Assembly (NCBI RefSeq): GCF_001417775.1
Contig: NZ_BBZJ01000012.1
Coordinates: 62,001 to 126,000 of the forward strand
Length of the DNA: 64,000 bases
DNA from: Streptomyces sp. TP-A0356
GTDB taxonomy: Bacteria; Actinomycetota; Actinomycetes; Streptomycetales; Streptomycetaceae
Reading direction: 5' to 3'
Positions within the stretch are counted from its first letter, which is position 1, and each line of letters starts with the position of its first letter. The position numbers and the translations under genes were made by a program. This document shows, in pieces, positions 42,270-50,499 of this stretch. The notes beneath the pieces were generated by a model that was given only the letters and a program-made list of their open reading frames with translations, made no database searches and was not told the DNA's origin.

Positions 42270-42605
42270 TCACTCGGACATTCGACCGTTCAGCCTGAGC
42301 CTCACCGAGAGCTCGTCGCGAATGTCTGCCGCAAGCACTCCGCCCTGACCCCAGGTGACAACCAGATCGGCCACGTGGCGCAGTTTGATGTTGGTGCACA
42401 TGGACGTTTCGCGGAGCACGTCCCAGGCTTCGGCGGGTGTCATCCGTCCCACGGCGATGATCACGCCGATCGCCTGGTCGATCACCGCGTGGGAGGTCAG
42501 TGCGTGCTGAAGCTGAGCGACCTCAGTCTGTAGCTGCCTTACTCGATCGGGTCGGGTCTCCGGCTCCTGGACCGCGCCAGGGAGCTTGCCGGCGTGGGCT
42601 TCCAC
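42270..42605 (-). CDS. ANTAR-domain antiterminator-like protein
   Basis: 111 aa from GTG 42605 with GGAGG 5 nt upstream; ATG 42641 would add 12 residues. After a coiled-coil helix (VRQLQTEVAQLQHALTSHAV) comes the ANTAR three-helix bundle: IDQAIGVIIAVGRMTPAEAW, DVLRETSMCTNIKLRHVADL. ANTAR domains bind two-hairpin RNA leaders to prevent termination. There is no receiver, GAF or PAS sensor, so its control must come from dimerisation through the coiled coil or from a partner. No target hairpin pair was found in the neighbourhood. Confidence 0.8.
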   Translation of the reverse strand: MEAHAGKLPGAVQEPETRPDRVRQLQTEVAQLQHALTSHAVIDQAIGVIIAVGRMTPAEAWDVLRETSMCTNIKLRHVADLVVTWGQGGVLAADIRDELSVRLRLNGRMSE

Positions 42606-42824
42606 GTCGCCTCCGTGGTGAGGGGGTGGTCGGCGTTCCATGGCCCGTCTGCCCTACCTTGCGTCAGGTACGCCCTGCTTGATCCGTGGGCCTGTCCCCT
42701 CACGGTCACACCGGAGGGGTGGGCGCGCAACATCCGGGGCTGCCGTCGCTCGGGCTGGTCGCCACCACACCGAGGACTGCACCAGGGCGGACCTTCATGG
42801 GGGTGGGCACCGGCGCCCACCCTT

Positions 42825-43175
42825 CTACCTCTCCGCCTCGGTCTCGAAGTGCAGGGAGATCGACTGCAGGACGTCCGCTGTGGAGACATCGGCACGCCCC
42901 TCGTCATGGACTTCGGCGAGCTGTACGAAGGCGAGCGCGAAAGCGGAAGTGATCTGCGCGATGGCCGGCCCGAGCTCCTTGCTCACTGCGGCCGCGACCT
43001 CTTGAGCGCTCGCGTCGGCGGGAACCTCGATCCGCGGCAGCATCTCCTCGAGGAGCGCGGAGACCGCTTCGCTCCGCATCACCTCACCGTCGGGGTTCTC
43101 GCGGGTTCGGCGTCGCATCTCCAGCGTCTCGGTCAGGATGCCGACGACCCGCTGCATGATCTCTCGCTGCTCCAT
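42825..43175 (-). CDS. Helical hypothetical protein
   Basis: 116 aa from ATG 43175; ribosome binding site is weak and upstream starts are possible. Almost entirely helical: MEQREIMQRVVGILTETLEM, EAVSALLEEMLPRIEVPADA, AAAVSKELGPAIAQITSAFA. A CxxC or DNA-binding motif is absent. I do not recognise the family. It could be an adaptor or a phage-like tail-associated protein, but nothing near supports that. Confidence 0.6.
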   Translation of the reverse strand: MEQREIMQRVVGILTETLEMRRRTRENPDGEVMRSEAVSALLEEMLPRIEVPADASAQEVAAAVSKELGPAIAQITSAFALAFVQLAEVHDEGRADVSTADVLQSISLHFETEAER

Positions 43176-43653
43176 GCGGGCACGGTACGCCGCGGCGTCG
43201 ATGGAACAGGGATCACCCGCCGCCCGAAGACGCCGACAACCCGCTGCGGGTGGTGCAGCGGGCCGTGCCACGGCGGACTGGAGCTCCGCCATGAGGAGAG
43301 TGGGCGGGCTACAGGGGCGCCCATCCGCGTTACGCCCGCAGTCCCGGCACCGGGGAGTCGTGGGTGGACACCGCCACCTTCACGCCGGTGCGCATCGCTT
43401 CACACGGACTCGGCACTGATGCTCGCCCTGTCCCTGACAGCCACGATGATCAGGCGGCCCCTCCACGTCCTCGTTCGCGTCGCGGGCCGGATCCGCAGTC
43501 ACTTCGCCCTCTGTATTCCCGTCTTTGCCGCAAGATTTCCCCAGAAACGCTGGACGCGTGACTACCCGTCAGTAATGTAGTTGCGCCGAGACGGAGACGG
43601 CGCGCCCTGCGCTCGTGCTCATGTTTCAAGTGCCACCGTCCGAAGGGGGATCC
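43176..43653. other. Intergenic between divergent genes
   Basis: 478 bp. No convincing gene. The last 80 bp before 43654 are less GC-rich and contain GAAGGGGG, the ribosome binding site of the phosphoesterase gene. Confidence 0.4.
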
Positions 43654-45381
43654 ATGCGCGGGATGAGCCGCCGCCAGTTCGTGTCGAGAATGTCCGCCGC
43701 TGCCGCTGGAGCAGCGTTGTGGACGGCGTCGGCACACGACCGGGCCATGGCCCTCACCGCGGCACGGGCCGTAAGGATCGGGGGAACCACCCTCGAACAG
43801 GTTGCGGCGCCCACCGGCAGCGGCCAGTACAAGCGCCTGGCGGCGGGCCCCGGTTGGCCGCTCGTGGTCCGTGGCGACCTGGCGACCGCCGCGGCGGGAC
43901 GGGACGACCGCCGAACCGGGGTGGCCGCCTTCGTGCAGTTCACCGACCTGCACCTGGTGGACACCGAGTCGCCGCTGCGATTCGAGTACCTGGCCCGGTA
44001 TCTCGACAGCGCGCACCGCCCGCACGAGACGCTGACGGCCCGGGGCGCCTCCGCGCTGGTCGAACGAGTCAACGCACTGCGCTCGGGACCGTACACGGGG
44101 CTCCCGTTCGGCTTGGTGATGGCCACCGGCGACAACACCGACAACCACGAACTCGTCGAACTCGACTGGTACTTGACCGTGATGAGCGGCGGCCGGATCA
44201 CCCCCAGCAGCGGCGATCCCACACGCTACGAGGGCGTCCAGAACTCCGGCAACTCGCTGTACTGGAACCCCGAGTCGTCTTCCCAGGACGTGTACAAGGC
44301 CAAGGGCTTCCCGCAGATGCCCGGTTTCCTGGCCGGCGCGGGCCGCGCGTTCACCGCACCCGGGCTGACCGTCCCGTGGTACAGCACCGTCGGCAACCAC
44401 GACGACAGCATCGAGGGATCCCTGCCCGACCTCGGACTGTTGGGCGACCTGTACACCGGTGACCTCAAGCTTGAAGGCTGCGACGACGCCACCGCGGCCA
44501 AGCTGGCCGGCGCCGTGCAGCACGACCCGGCTGCGGCCGTAGCCATGCTCGCCCGGCTGCTGACCACGGGCGGCGCGGTACGCCGGGTAACCCCCGACAC
44601 GCGACGGCGGCCCTTCACTCCCGCCGAGTACGCGAAGGCGCACCTGGACCCGGCGTACACCGGCCCGGGCCCGGTCGGCCACGGCTACACCAGGGACTCG
44701 GTCTCCAGCGGCCACCTCTACTACGCCTTCCCCCTCGCCGAAGGCGTCCTCGGCATCAGCCTCGACACCACCAACCGGGCCGGTTTCGCGGACGGTTCCC
44801 TCGGGACCACGCAGCTCAACTGGCTGGAGTCCGTCCTCAAGGCGCACAGCGGCCACTGGTACGACAACGACGGGAAGGTCGTACGCGGCAGCGGTGGCGA
44901 CAGCCTGATCGTCGTCTTCAGCCACCACACCAGCGCGACCATGGGCAACCTGCTGCCGGACCCGTACCATCCCTTCGAGGCGCGGCACGACGGCAATGCG
45001 CTCGTCTCGCTGCTCCAGCGCTACCCCAATGTCCTGGCCTGGGTGAACGGCCACACCCACCAGAACCAGATCATCGGCCACGGGCACGCCGTCCCCGAGC
45101 GCGCCTTCTGGGAGATCAACACCGCCTCCCACATCGACTATCCGCAGCACGCACGGATCATCGAGATCGCCGACAACGGCGACGGCACCCTCTCCCTCTT
45201 CACCACGCTCATCGAGTCCGCGGCGCCCTACGCCACCGACTTCACCGACACCTCCGACACCGGCCTCGCGGCCCTCTATCGCGAGCTGTCCTACAACGAT
45301 CCCTACGCCACCCCGGCGGCCAGGATCGGTTCCTCGGGCGACCACAACACCGAGCTGCTGCTGACGCGGCCCGGGAGGTGA
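43654..45381 (+). CDS. Tat-exported metallophosphoesterase (TIGR03767-like)
   Basis: 575 aa from ATG 43654. The N-terminus MRGMSRRQFVSRMSAAAAG is a twin-arginine signal. Calcineurin-like metal sites are in order: FTDLHLVD (D-x-H), GDNTDNHE, GNHDDSIEG (GNHD), VVFSHHTSA and NGHTHQNQ (GHxH). Residues ~240-330 form an insert common in the actinobacterial phosphoesterase group. Probably a secreted phosphatase or phosphodiesterase scavenging phosphate, though no Pho box was recognised. Stands alone. Confidence 0.88.
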   Translation: MRGMSRRQFVSRMSAAAAGAALWTASAHDRAMALTAARAVRIGGTTLEQVAAPTGSGQYKRLAAGPGWPLVVRGDLATAAAGRDDRRTGVAAFVQFTDLHLVDTESPLRFEYLARYLDSAHRPHETLTARGASALVERVNALRSGPYTGLPFGLVMATGDNTDNHELVELDWYLTVMSGGRITPSSGDPTRYEGVQNSGNSLYWNPESSSQDVYKAKGFPQMPGFLAGAGRAFTAPGLTVPWYSTVGNHDDSIEGSLPDLGLLGDLYTGDLKLEGCDDATAAKLAGAVQHDPAAAVAMLARLLTTGGAVRRVTPDTRRRPFTPAEYAKAHLDPAYTGPGPVGHGYTRDSVSSGHLYYAFPLAEGVLGISLDTTNRAGFADGSLGTTQLNWLESVLKAHSGHWYDNDGKVVRGSGGDSLIVVFSHHTSATMGNLLPDPYHPFEARHDGNALVSLLQRYPNVLAWVNGHTHQNQIIGHGHAVPERAFWEINTASHIDYPQHARIIEIADNGDGTLSLFTTLIESAAPYATDFTDTSDTGLAALYRELSYNDPYATPAARIGSSGDHNTELLLTRPGR

Positions 45382-45562
45382 GGGGCGCATCCCGTCCGCG
45401 CCGGACATCATGCCTCTGCAACCGCCGGGCCCTGGGGAGCAACGGCCGGTTCTCCAGAGTCTGTTGAGGACGGACCGGGAGGCGGTGACGGGAACCGTTG
45501 ATCACCACAACGCCTCTACCTGGATGGAAATATCTCCATACGAACCTGGAAGGGTAGGGTCC

Positions 45563-46021
45563 GTGAAGTCTTCAGACTCCCCTGGCGTCCTCTCCCAGCG
45601 CCTGTGCCGCCTCGCCGGCGCAGGCCTCGCTTCCCTCGCCGTCGCCGCCGGGGCGGTGGCCGCGGCCTCCCCCGCGGTGGCCAAGGCCAACGGTGTGAGC
45701 GTGGGTGAAGTGGTCTTCCACAAACAGCGGCCACCGGTCATCGTGGTCAAGGTGTCATACTCCTGCGACCCCGGTGCCCGGATCACGCTGCGCGGCCGGG
45801 TCACGGGCCCCCGCACCCACGGTGGCGGCAAGCCCGCCACCGCCACCGGCAGGGTCGGCAACGGACTCATCTGCGACGCCGCCACCCACACCACACGGCT
45901 GACCACGCACCCGGGACCCGGCAGCCACTTCACCAAGGGCAGCACCGTGAAGGTCTTCGTCGAATCCGTCGGCACGGACGGCAGGACCCTCGCGGACGCG
46001 GAGAAGGACGTCAGGCTGTAG
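45563..46021 (+). CDS. Secreted hypothetical protein
   Basis: 152 aa from GTG 45563, with GGAAGGG upstream; ATG 45524 is an alternative. A signal peptide (LCRLAGAGLASLAVAAGAVA, cleavage near AVAKA) precedes a ~110-residue beta-rich domain with two Cys, VEVVFHKQRPPVIVVKVSYS-like strands and a GSHFTKGSTVKVFVESVG end. The layout resembles an Ig-like or DUF-type extracellular domain. Function unknown. Confidence 0.7.
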   Translation: MKSSDSPGVLSQRLCRLAGAGLASLAVAAGAVAAASPAVAKANGVSVGEVVFHKQRPPVIVVKVSYSCDPGARITLRGRVTGPRTHGGGKPATATGRVGNGLICDAATHTTRLTTHPGPGSHFTKGSTVKVFVESVGTDGRTLADAEKDVRL

Positions 46022-46091
46022 CGCCGTTCCGGTCGGGCCCCGAGTGCGTGGGCACCCGGGCCCCGACCGCCTCCAGGCCGACCGCGCCGTC

Positions 46092-46127
46092 GAGCCCGAA
46101 CCCGAGCCCGAGCCCGAGCCCGAGTCC
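46092..46127. repeat. Hexanucleotide microsatellite (GAGCCC)n
   Basis: About six copies of GAGCCC/CCCGAG in a row between two convergent genes. One copy is GAACCC and the last is GAGTCC. The run has no start codon and sits outside the flanking genes. Confidence 0.85.
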
Positions 46128-46196
46128 GTGACGGACCCGCGGAGTTCCTGCAACGACGGGCGCCTGTGCCCGCAACGGCACTGCCCTATGGCTGCC

Positions 46197-46514
46197 TCAG
46201 ATCTCGGAGTCGATGCCGGTAATCACCGCCGGCCCCAAGGGCGCGGTGGTTACGTCCAGCCCGGCGGCACGCAGAGCGGAGTCCGCAAGCTCCCGGGCGT
46301 CCTGTTCGGCGTGGGGTCCGCTGTCCGCCTCGACGGTGAGGCGGATGGTGAAGGTGTTGTCCTCATTGACCGTGAGGACGTCCAGATCCTCCTCGTTCCC
46401 CATCTGAGTACGGTGCGGATCAGCGTGACGCAGGGCTCGGGCCAGTTCAGCTCTCGTACGGGTTTCGATCGTGTCGGTGAAGGTGCCGGGCACGGTGATC
46501 ACGTACGTCGTCAT
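46197..46514 (-). CDS. Small hypothetical protein
   Basis: 105 aa from ATG 46514, chosen for GAAGGAAGGA upstream. The fold is probably alpha/beta: TYVITVPGTFTDTIETRTRA, ELARALRHADPHRTQMGNEE, DNTFTIRLTVEADSGPHAEQ, then a C-terminal helix. No signal peptide or catalytic motif. The frame remains open upstream for another 94 codons that encode a zinc-ribbon-like sequence, so a longer fusion starting at GTG 46796 is possible. Confidence 0.65.
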   Translation of the reverse strand: MTTYVITVPGTFTDTIETRTRAELARALRHADPHRTQMGNEEDLDVLTVNEDNTFTIRLTVEADSGPHAEQDARELADSALRAAGLDVTTAPLGPAVITGIDSEI

Positions 46515-46796
46515 GTCGGTCCTTCCTTCGGATTTCACCTCGTGTACCCCGGTACCCGACCCTGGGCACGCGGTCCGCGGCCCCCAGTCACCAATCCTCG
46601 CGGGACACCAGCTCCAGAAGCCCGCCACATCGGTTGCGCGGCAGGCCCGGCAGACCGGCTCCGCACCCGCCCCGTACCGGCGTGTAAGCCCCTGACAGCG
46701 GGCGCACGGACCGATCTGCCCCGGAGTGCACCCCAGAAGGACCGCGGCCACCCCACGGTCCGTAGAAGGATCGATACGTCTGGGCGAATCGTCCAC
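46515..46796 (-). other. In-frame upstream extension encoding a zinc-ribbon-like sequence
   Basis: From GTG 46796 the frame reads VDDSPRRIDPSTDRGVAAVL, then GPCARCQGLTRRYGAGAEPV and CRACRATDVAGFW, a CxxC-x15-CxxC pattern typical of a small zinc ribbon. It runs without a stop into the gene at 46514. Either the two form one 199-aa protein or a stop was lost between two neighbouring genes. Ribosome binding site at 46796 is weak. Confidence 0.45.
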
Positions 46797-47022
46797 ATAT
46801 CCGAATCTACGCCCAACGGCTGCCGGTGCCGCCCGGTCGGGGTCCCCGTCCTCGCTGTCGGTGTGTTCGGTGTGTGGGGAGTGATGAGTGGGGTAAGCGC
46901 ACCGTCCGGATGAATTGGCGACTTCAACTGTGTCGATATGCGTTGTGTCGAATAGCGCCGTCGTAACGGCGGCTCCGACCGTTCGCGACCACAGAACGCT
47001 GACCGTACGAGGAGGAAAGATC

Positions 47023-47328
47023 ATGAAGAAGCTGATGCGGCGCATCGCGATCACCGGCGTCTCCGCCGCAGTCGCCGGTGGAGCTCTCTTGGCCACCGGC
47101 GGCTCCGCCATGGCGGCCGCCCCTCGGATGGCCAAGGACGCCCCTGCCCGGACCCCCGTGGTCGACACGAGCCACCGCTTCTCCCCGCACCGCACCAGCC
47201 ACAAGCGCATCGATCCCTGGGTCGCGGACCAGCTGGCGATGTTCTACCCCACCGCTGCGAAGCGGCAGGCGATGTTCGATCCCTGGATCAAGGACCAGCT
47301 GGCGCAGTTCGCACCCGCATGCGGATGA
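47023..47328 (+). CDS. Secreted two-repeat peptide
   Basis: 101 aa from ATG 47023 with AGGAGGAAAG upstream. The signal peptide spans ~1-32 (MKKLMRRIAI, AVAGGALLATGGSAMA). The mature ~70 residues end with two copies of a 13-residue unit: DPWVADQLAMFYP (64-76) and DPWIKDQLAQFAP (86-98). A single Cys lies next to the C-terminus. The repeat is short, aromatic and acidic, as in cell-surface or binding peptides. I do not recognise the family. Stand-alone gene with its own promoter region. Confidence 0.7.
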   Translation: MKKLMRRIAITGVSAAVAGGALLATGGSAMAAAPRMAKDAPARTPVVDTSHRFSPHRTSHKRIDPWVADQLAMFYPTAAKRQAMFDPWIKDQLAQFAPACG

Positions 47329-47826
47329 CGGATCAACCCGAGAGCGGCCTCAGCGGTCGTCGGCCACGCCCCCCCGGCGGACCCGGCGACCGATGCCCGG
47401 AGGGCGACCAAAACCGGAAGCTGCGGTTCCGTGACATCCGTCACGTGGGCTCGGAGGACTAGGGGTGCCGAATAGTAGATGCCCCTCTGTCGACATATGG
47501 GATTTGTCCGGCTTGGCGTAGGCGCATATCGCGCCAGACTCGACGGCATTCCGCCCACTCGGAATTTTCGCCAGCTATGCGAAGACAAAGGGTTTCTGAC
47601 GGGACAACAGAACTCCCCCGCCCCTGCGGATGCCGGACCAGCACGCTCATACACGCATTGCAAGGGGCGCCCAGCCCTACGAAGCAAGGTAGTACTAAGG
47701 CCTTTGCGATCTATGTGAAGCCTTCCTAAGAATGACGACCCGCAGGACGTCTCCGCAGTTCAGGGCGGAGTCCGCGCAGAGCCAGCCGCACAAGGGGCGC
47801 TCAGCGATTACCGAGTGAGGTCACGC
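47329..47826. other. Intergenic leader region of the CAP gene
   Basis: 498 bp, less GC-rich than average. Secreted cell-wall genes in streptomycetes often have c-di-AMP riboswitches here, but I could not recognise the conserved ydaO core. Nothing else is seen. A possible long leader remains open. Confidence 0.35.
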
Positions 47827-48669
47827 ATGGGGAAGCATCGCAAAGAGACGCATTACCGGCGGATAGTCATCGCTGCCGTCGCCATAGGCACCGTGGGCGT
47901 GCCGTCTGTCGCCGTGGCATGTGCCGACTGGCGGGACAGCGGCAGAAATCAGTCCTACAGCGGCGAGACGTACGCGGCCAAGGGCTGGTGGAGCGACGCC
48001 AACTGGAATCACCACTGGAACGGCAACGAGGCCGGCTGGCCCACTTCGGCAGCATCGAAGACTCCGACCGCGCCTTCGAGTACTCCGAAGACCACCACGC
48101 CGAAGCGCGAAACGACCGCGCCTTCGAGTACTGCCAGGACCACGACTCGCAAGCCCAGGACCACCGCGTCTCCCAGCACTCCCAAGGCCACGGCCTCCGC
48201 CTCCGCGACTCCCACGGCGGCACGCGCGCCGAAGGCTTCCGCCCCCGCTGCCCCCACGTCGCCGAGCACACCGAAGGCCACCGCCACGGCGTCCGGGGCC
48301 ACCGCTCGTATCGTGGAACTCGTCAACGCCGAGCGCAGCAAGGTCGGTTGCTCGCCCGTGACGCTCAACGCGACCCTGGCCAAGGTGGCCCAGGCACACA
48401 GCGAGGACATGGCGTCCCACCAGAACATGTCGCACACCGGGTCCGACGGGTCCTCCCCGGGCGACCGGATCACGCGTGCCGGCTACAACTGGAGCACCTA
48501 CGGCGAGAACGTCGCATACGGTTACGCCACTCCCGAGAAGGTCATGGCGGGCTGGATGTCCAGCCCCGGACACAAGGCCAACATCCTCAACTGTGCCTTC
48601 AAGGAGATCGGCGTCGGTTTCGCGCAGCCCGACAACTACTGGACCCAGGACTTCGGAACCGCCCAGTGA
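47827..48669 (+). CDS. Secreted CAP (SCP/PR-1) domain protein
   Basis: 280 aa from ATG 47827. The signal peptide (RRIVIAAVAIGTVGVPSVAV) is followed by a Trp-rich segment, a ~100-residue Ser/Thr/Pro/Ala/Lys linker and a C-terminal CAP domain: IVELVNAERSKVGCSPVTLN, AQAHSEDMASHQNMSHTGSD, YNWSTYGENVAYGYATPEKV and GWMSSPGHKANILN. The CAP His and Glu ligands are retained. Likely wall-associated; bacterial CAP proteins of this kind are often linked to spore coat or cell envelope. The linker is a low-complexity repeat region. Confidence 0.9.
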   Translation: MGKHRKETHYRRIVIAAVAIGTVGVPSVAVACADWRDSGRNQSYSGETYAAKGWWSDANWNHHWNGNEAGWPTSAASKTPTAPSSTPKTTTPKRETTAPSSTARTTTRKPRTTASPSTPKATASASATPTAARAPKASAPAAPTSPSTPKATATASGATARIVELVNAERSKVGCSPVTLNATLAKVAQAHSEDMASHQNMSHTGSDGSSPGDRITRAGYNWSTYGENVAYGYATPEKVMAGWMSSPGHKANILNCAFKEIGVGFAQPDNYWTQDFGTAQ

Positions 48670-48865
48670 TGGCCCGGTAACGGCGACAGGTTCAACGGCT
48701 TCTGCCGGAGCGCCACCCCGGCGAAGTCGTTGCGGTCCGCGGCGGCCGCGATGAGCACCGAACTGTGAGGTCCGGCCCCGATGCGCGGACGTCCGCCGAA
48801 CGTCCCTACCATCCGTTACGGCGATGGCCGTCGTGATGGCCGGCCGGGACCGACAGGAGGCTGAC

Positions 48866-49909
48866 GTGCGTACCGACCCTCAGGCCAAGCCACTCGACCC
48901 CGCGCCTTCGGAGTCGGACGACGCGGACGGCACGCCGTCGCGGCGACGCCCTCGGATGAGGCGATGGTTGCGACGCCTGGCGCTGGGCGGTGCCGTCCTG
49001 CTGGTGGTCGTCACATCGGCCTCCTACGTCTACAACGCCTTCACCGCACGACGAGCCACGCCTCCCGAAGGGCTCGGATACGTCCAGGCGGCCGACATCC
49101 GCACCCGCTACCAGACGTGGGGCGAGACTGGCTCGCCGGTCGTCCTCATCCACGGTGCCTTCGAGTCGGTGGACACCTGGTCGCGGCTCGCTCCGCTGCT
49201 CGCACGCGATCACCGGGTGTTCGCGCTGGACCTGACCGGTAACGGCTACAGCGCGCGCCGCGGCCCCTACACCGTCGGTCACTTCACCCAACAGCTTTTG
49301 GGCTTCCTCGACGCCATGCACCTCGGTGAACCGGGCGAGCGCCCGCTGCTGGTGGGTCATTCCAGCGGAGCGGCCGTCGCCGCCGAGGCGGCACTGCGCG
49401 CTCCGGGGCGGATCGGGCGTGTGATGCTGCTCGACGGGGATGCCCTCGACACCGGCGCCGGTCCGCCTCCAGCTCTCAAATACGTACTGATCGACCCCTA
49501 CCGCACCAGCCTGCTACGGCTCGGCCTCGGCTCCGATTCACTGATCCGCTCCCTGTACGACACCCAGTGTGGCCCCAACTGCCCGTCCCTGAACGCCGCC
49601 GGACTGGATCAATGGCGCCGACCGCTTCGCGTGCCGGGCGCCGAGGCCGCGCTGTGGAACATGCTGGCCCAAGGCGTGCCCGGCCTGCCCGCCGACCAGG
49701 TGGCACGGCTCGCCGCCGCTCCGATCCCCAAGGAGGTCGTGTTCGGTGCGCAGGACGACGTGTTCGGCGAGCAGACCCCGGAGCAGACCGCCCGACGCAT
49801 CGGTGCACCACCACCTACGCTCATCCCCGGAGCCCGCCACCTGACCATGATCTCCAGCCCCCACGAGGTCGCGGCGGCCGTGGAGGCACTTGCCACCCGC
49901 TCGGCGTAG
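48866..49909 (+). CDS. Membrane-anchored alpha/beta hydrolase
   Basis: 347 aa from GTG 48866, with AGGAGG 5 nt upstream. A basic N-terminus and one hydrophobic helix (LALGGAVLLVVVTSASYVYN) anchor it with the enzyme outside. The alpha/beta hydrolase fold shows VVLIHGAFESVDTW (oxyanion loop), LLVGHSSGAAVAAEAAL (nucleophile elbow GHSSG), an acid near VVFGAQDDVFGE and catalytic His in PGARHLTM. Substrate unknown; esterase or haloalkane-like hydrolase are possible. No partner gene. Confidence 0.88.
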   Translation: MRTDPQAKPLDPAPSESDDADGTPSRRRPRMRRWLRRLALGGAVLLVVVTSASYVYNAFTARRATPPEGLGYVQAADIRTRYQTWGETGSPVVLIHGAFESVDTWSRLAPLLARDHRVFALDLTGNGYSARRGPYTVGHFTQQLLGFLDAMHLGEPGERPLLVGHSSGAAVAAEAALRAPGRIGRVMLLDGDALDTGAGPPPALKYVLIDPYRTSLLRLGLGSDSLIRSLYDTQCGPNCPSLNAAGLDQWRRPLRVPGAEAALWNMLAQGVPGLPADQVARLAAAPIPKEVVFGAQDDVFGEQTPEQTARRIGAPPPTLIPGARHLTMISSPHEVAAAVEALATRSA

Positions 49910-50175
49910 TACAACAGCGGCTGCGCGAGATCCGGGCGAGCACGGCCGGCACGATGGGCGTCCTCCTGGTCGTCCAGGCGACGCCGATGTCGAGCCCGGC
50001 CGCGTACCGCTGCTCCAGGTCGCACAACTCGGCTTCGCCGCCGCTCGGTTCGGGGTACGCCGCCGCCGATGCACATCGCGCCGATGGGCGCGTTACGCCG
50101 CGCAGGCATGAATCCTCTCGGGCGGGAGACCTGTCCGAGTAGTACCGGGTACTTGCCCACGCTGGGAGGACTGTC
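49910..50175. other. Intergenic, nothing supported
   Basis: 266 bp. A minus-strand frame reading LEQRYAAGLDIGVAWTTRRT is protein-like over ~40 codons without start or end and may be debris. The last 20 bp include GGGAGG for the next gene. Confidence 0.35.
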
Positions 50176-50475
50176 ATGCAGCCGGCCGCACCACGCGACG
50201 TACTCACCATCACCGCTGCGGCTGCCACGGGAGCCGTCGCCGCCGCGCTCTGGTGGGCCCACCACATCCCGCGGCCGTCGCCCCGCTCGCACGACGCCGC
50301 CAGGTACCGTGTCGAGGAGCTGCATGTGGCCTTCCGCGACGCGTCCCGCCCGCCCGTCGGGGAACCCGAGGACGTCCTGCGGCAGCACTGGAGCAGGCTG
50401 CATCCGCTGCGGTTCGCGCCGCCCGCAGGGGCGACCACCGCGGCCGGGAGCCCCCCAGTGGCCCCGACCGCTTGA
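50176..50475 (+). CDS. Small membrane-anchored hypothetical protein
   Basis: 99 aa from ATG 50176 with GGGAGG 7 nt upstream. One N-terminal membrane helix (VLTITAAAATGAVAAALWWA) precedes a ~70-residue polar domain (HDAARYRVEELHVAFRDASR, VLRQHWSRLHPLRFAPPAG). Codon use is GC-rich at the third position, supporting coding. Function unknown. It converges with the siderophore exporter gene. Confidence 0.6.
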   Translation: MQPAAPRDVLTITAAAATGAVAAALWWAHHIPRPSPRSHDAARYRVEELHVAFRDASRPPVGEPEDVLRQHWSRLHPLRFAPPAGATTAAGSPPVAPTA

Positions 50476-50499
50476 GCCGGCCGGTGCCCCGGGGGCTCG

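Noticed and set aside
47329..47826. c-di-AMP (ydaO) riboswitch upstream of the CAP gene
   Set aside because: Expected for some secreted wall proteins, but I could not find the conserved core motifs.
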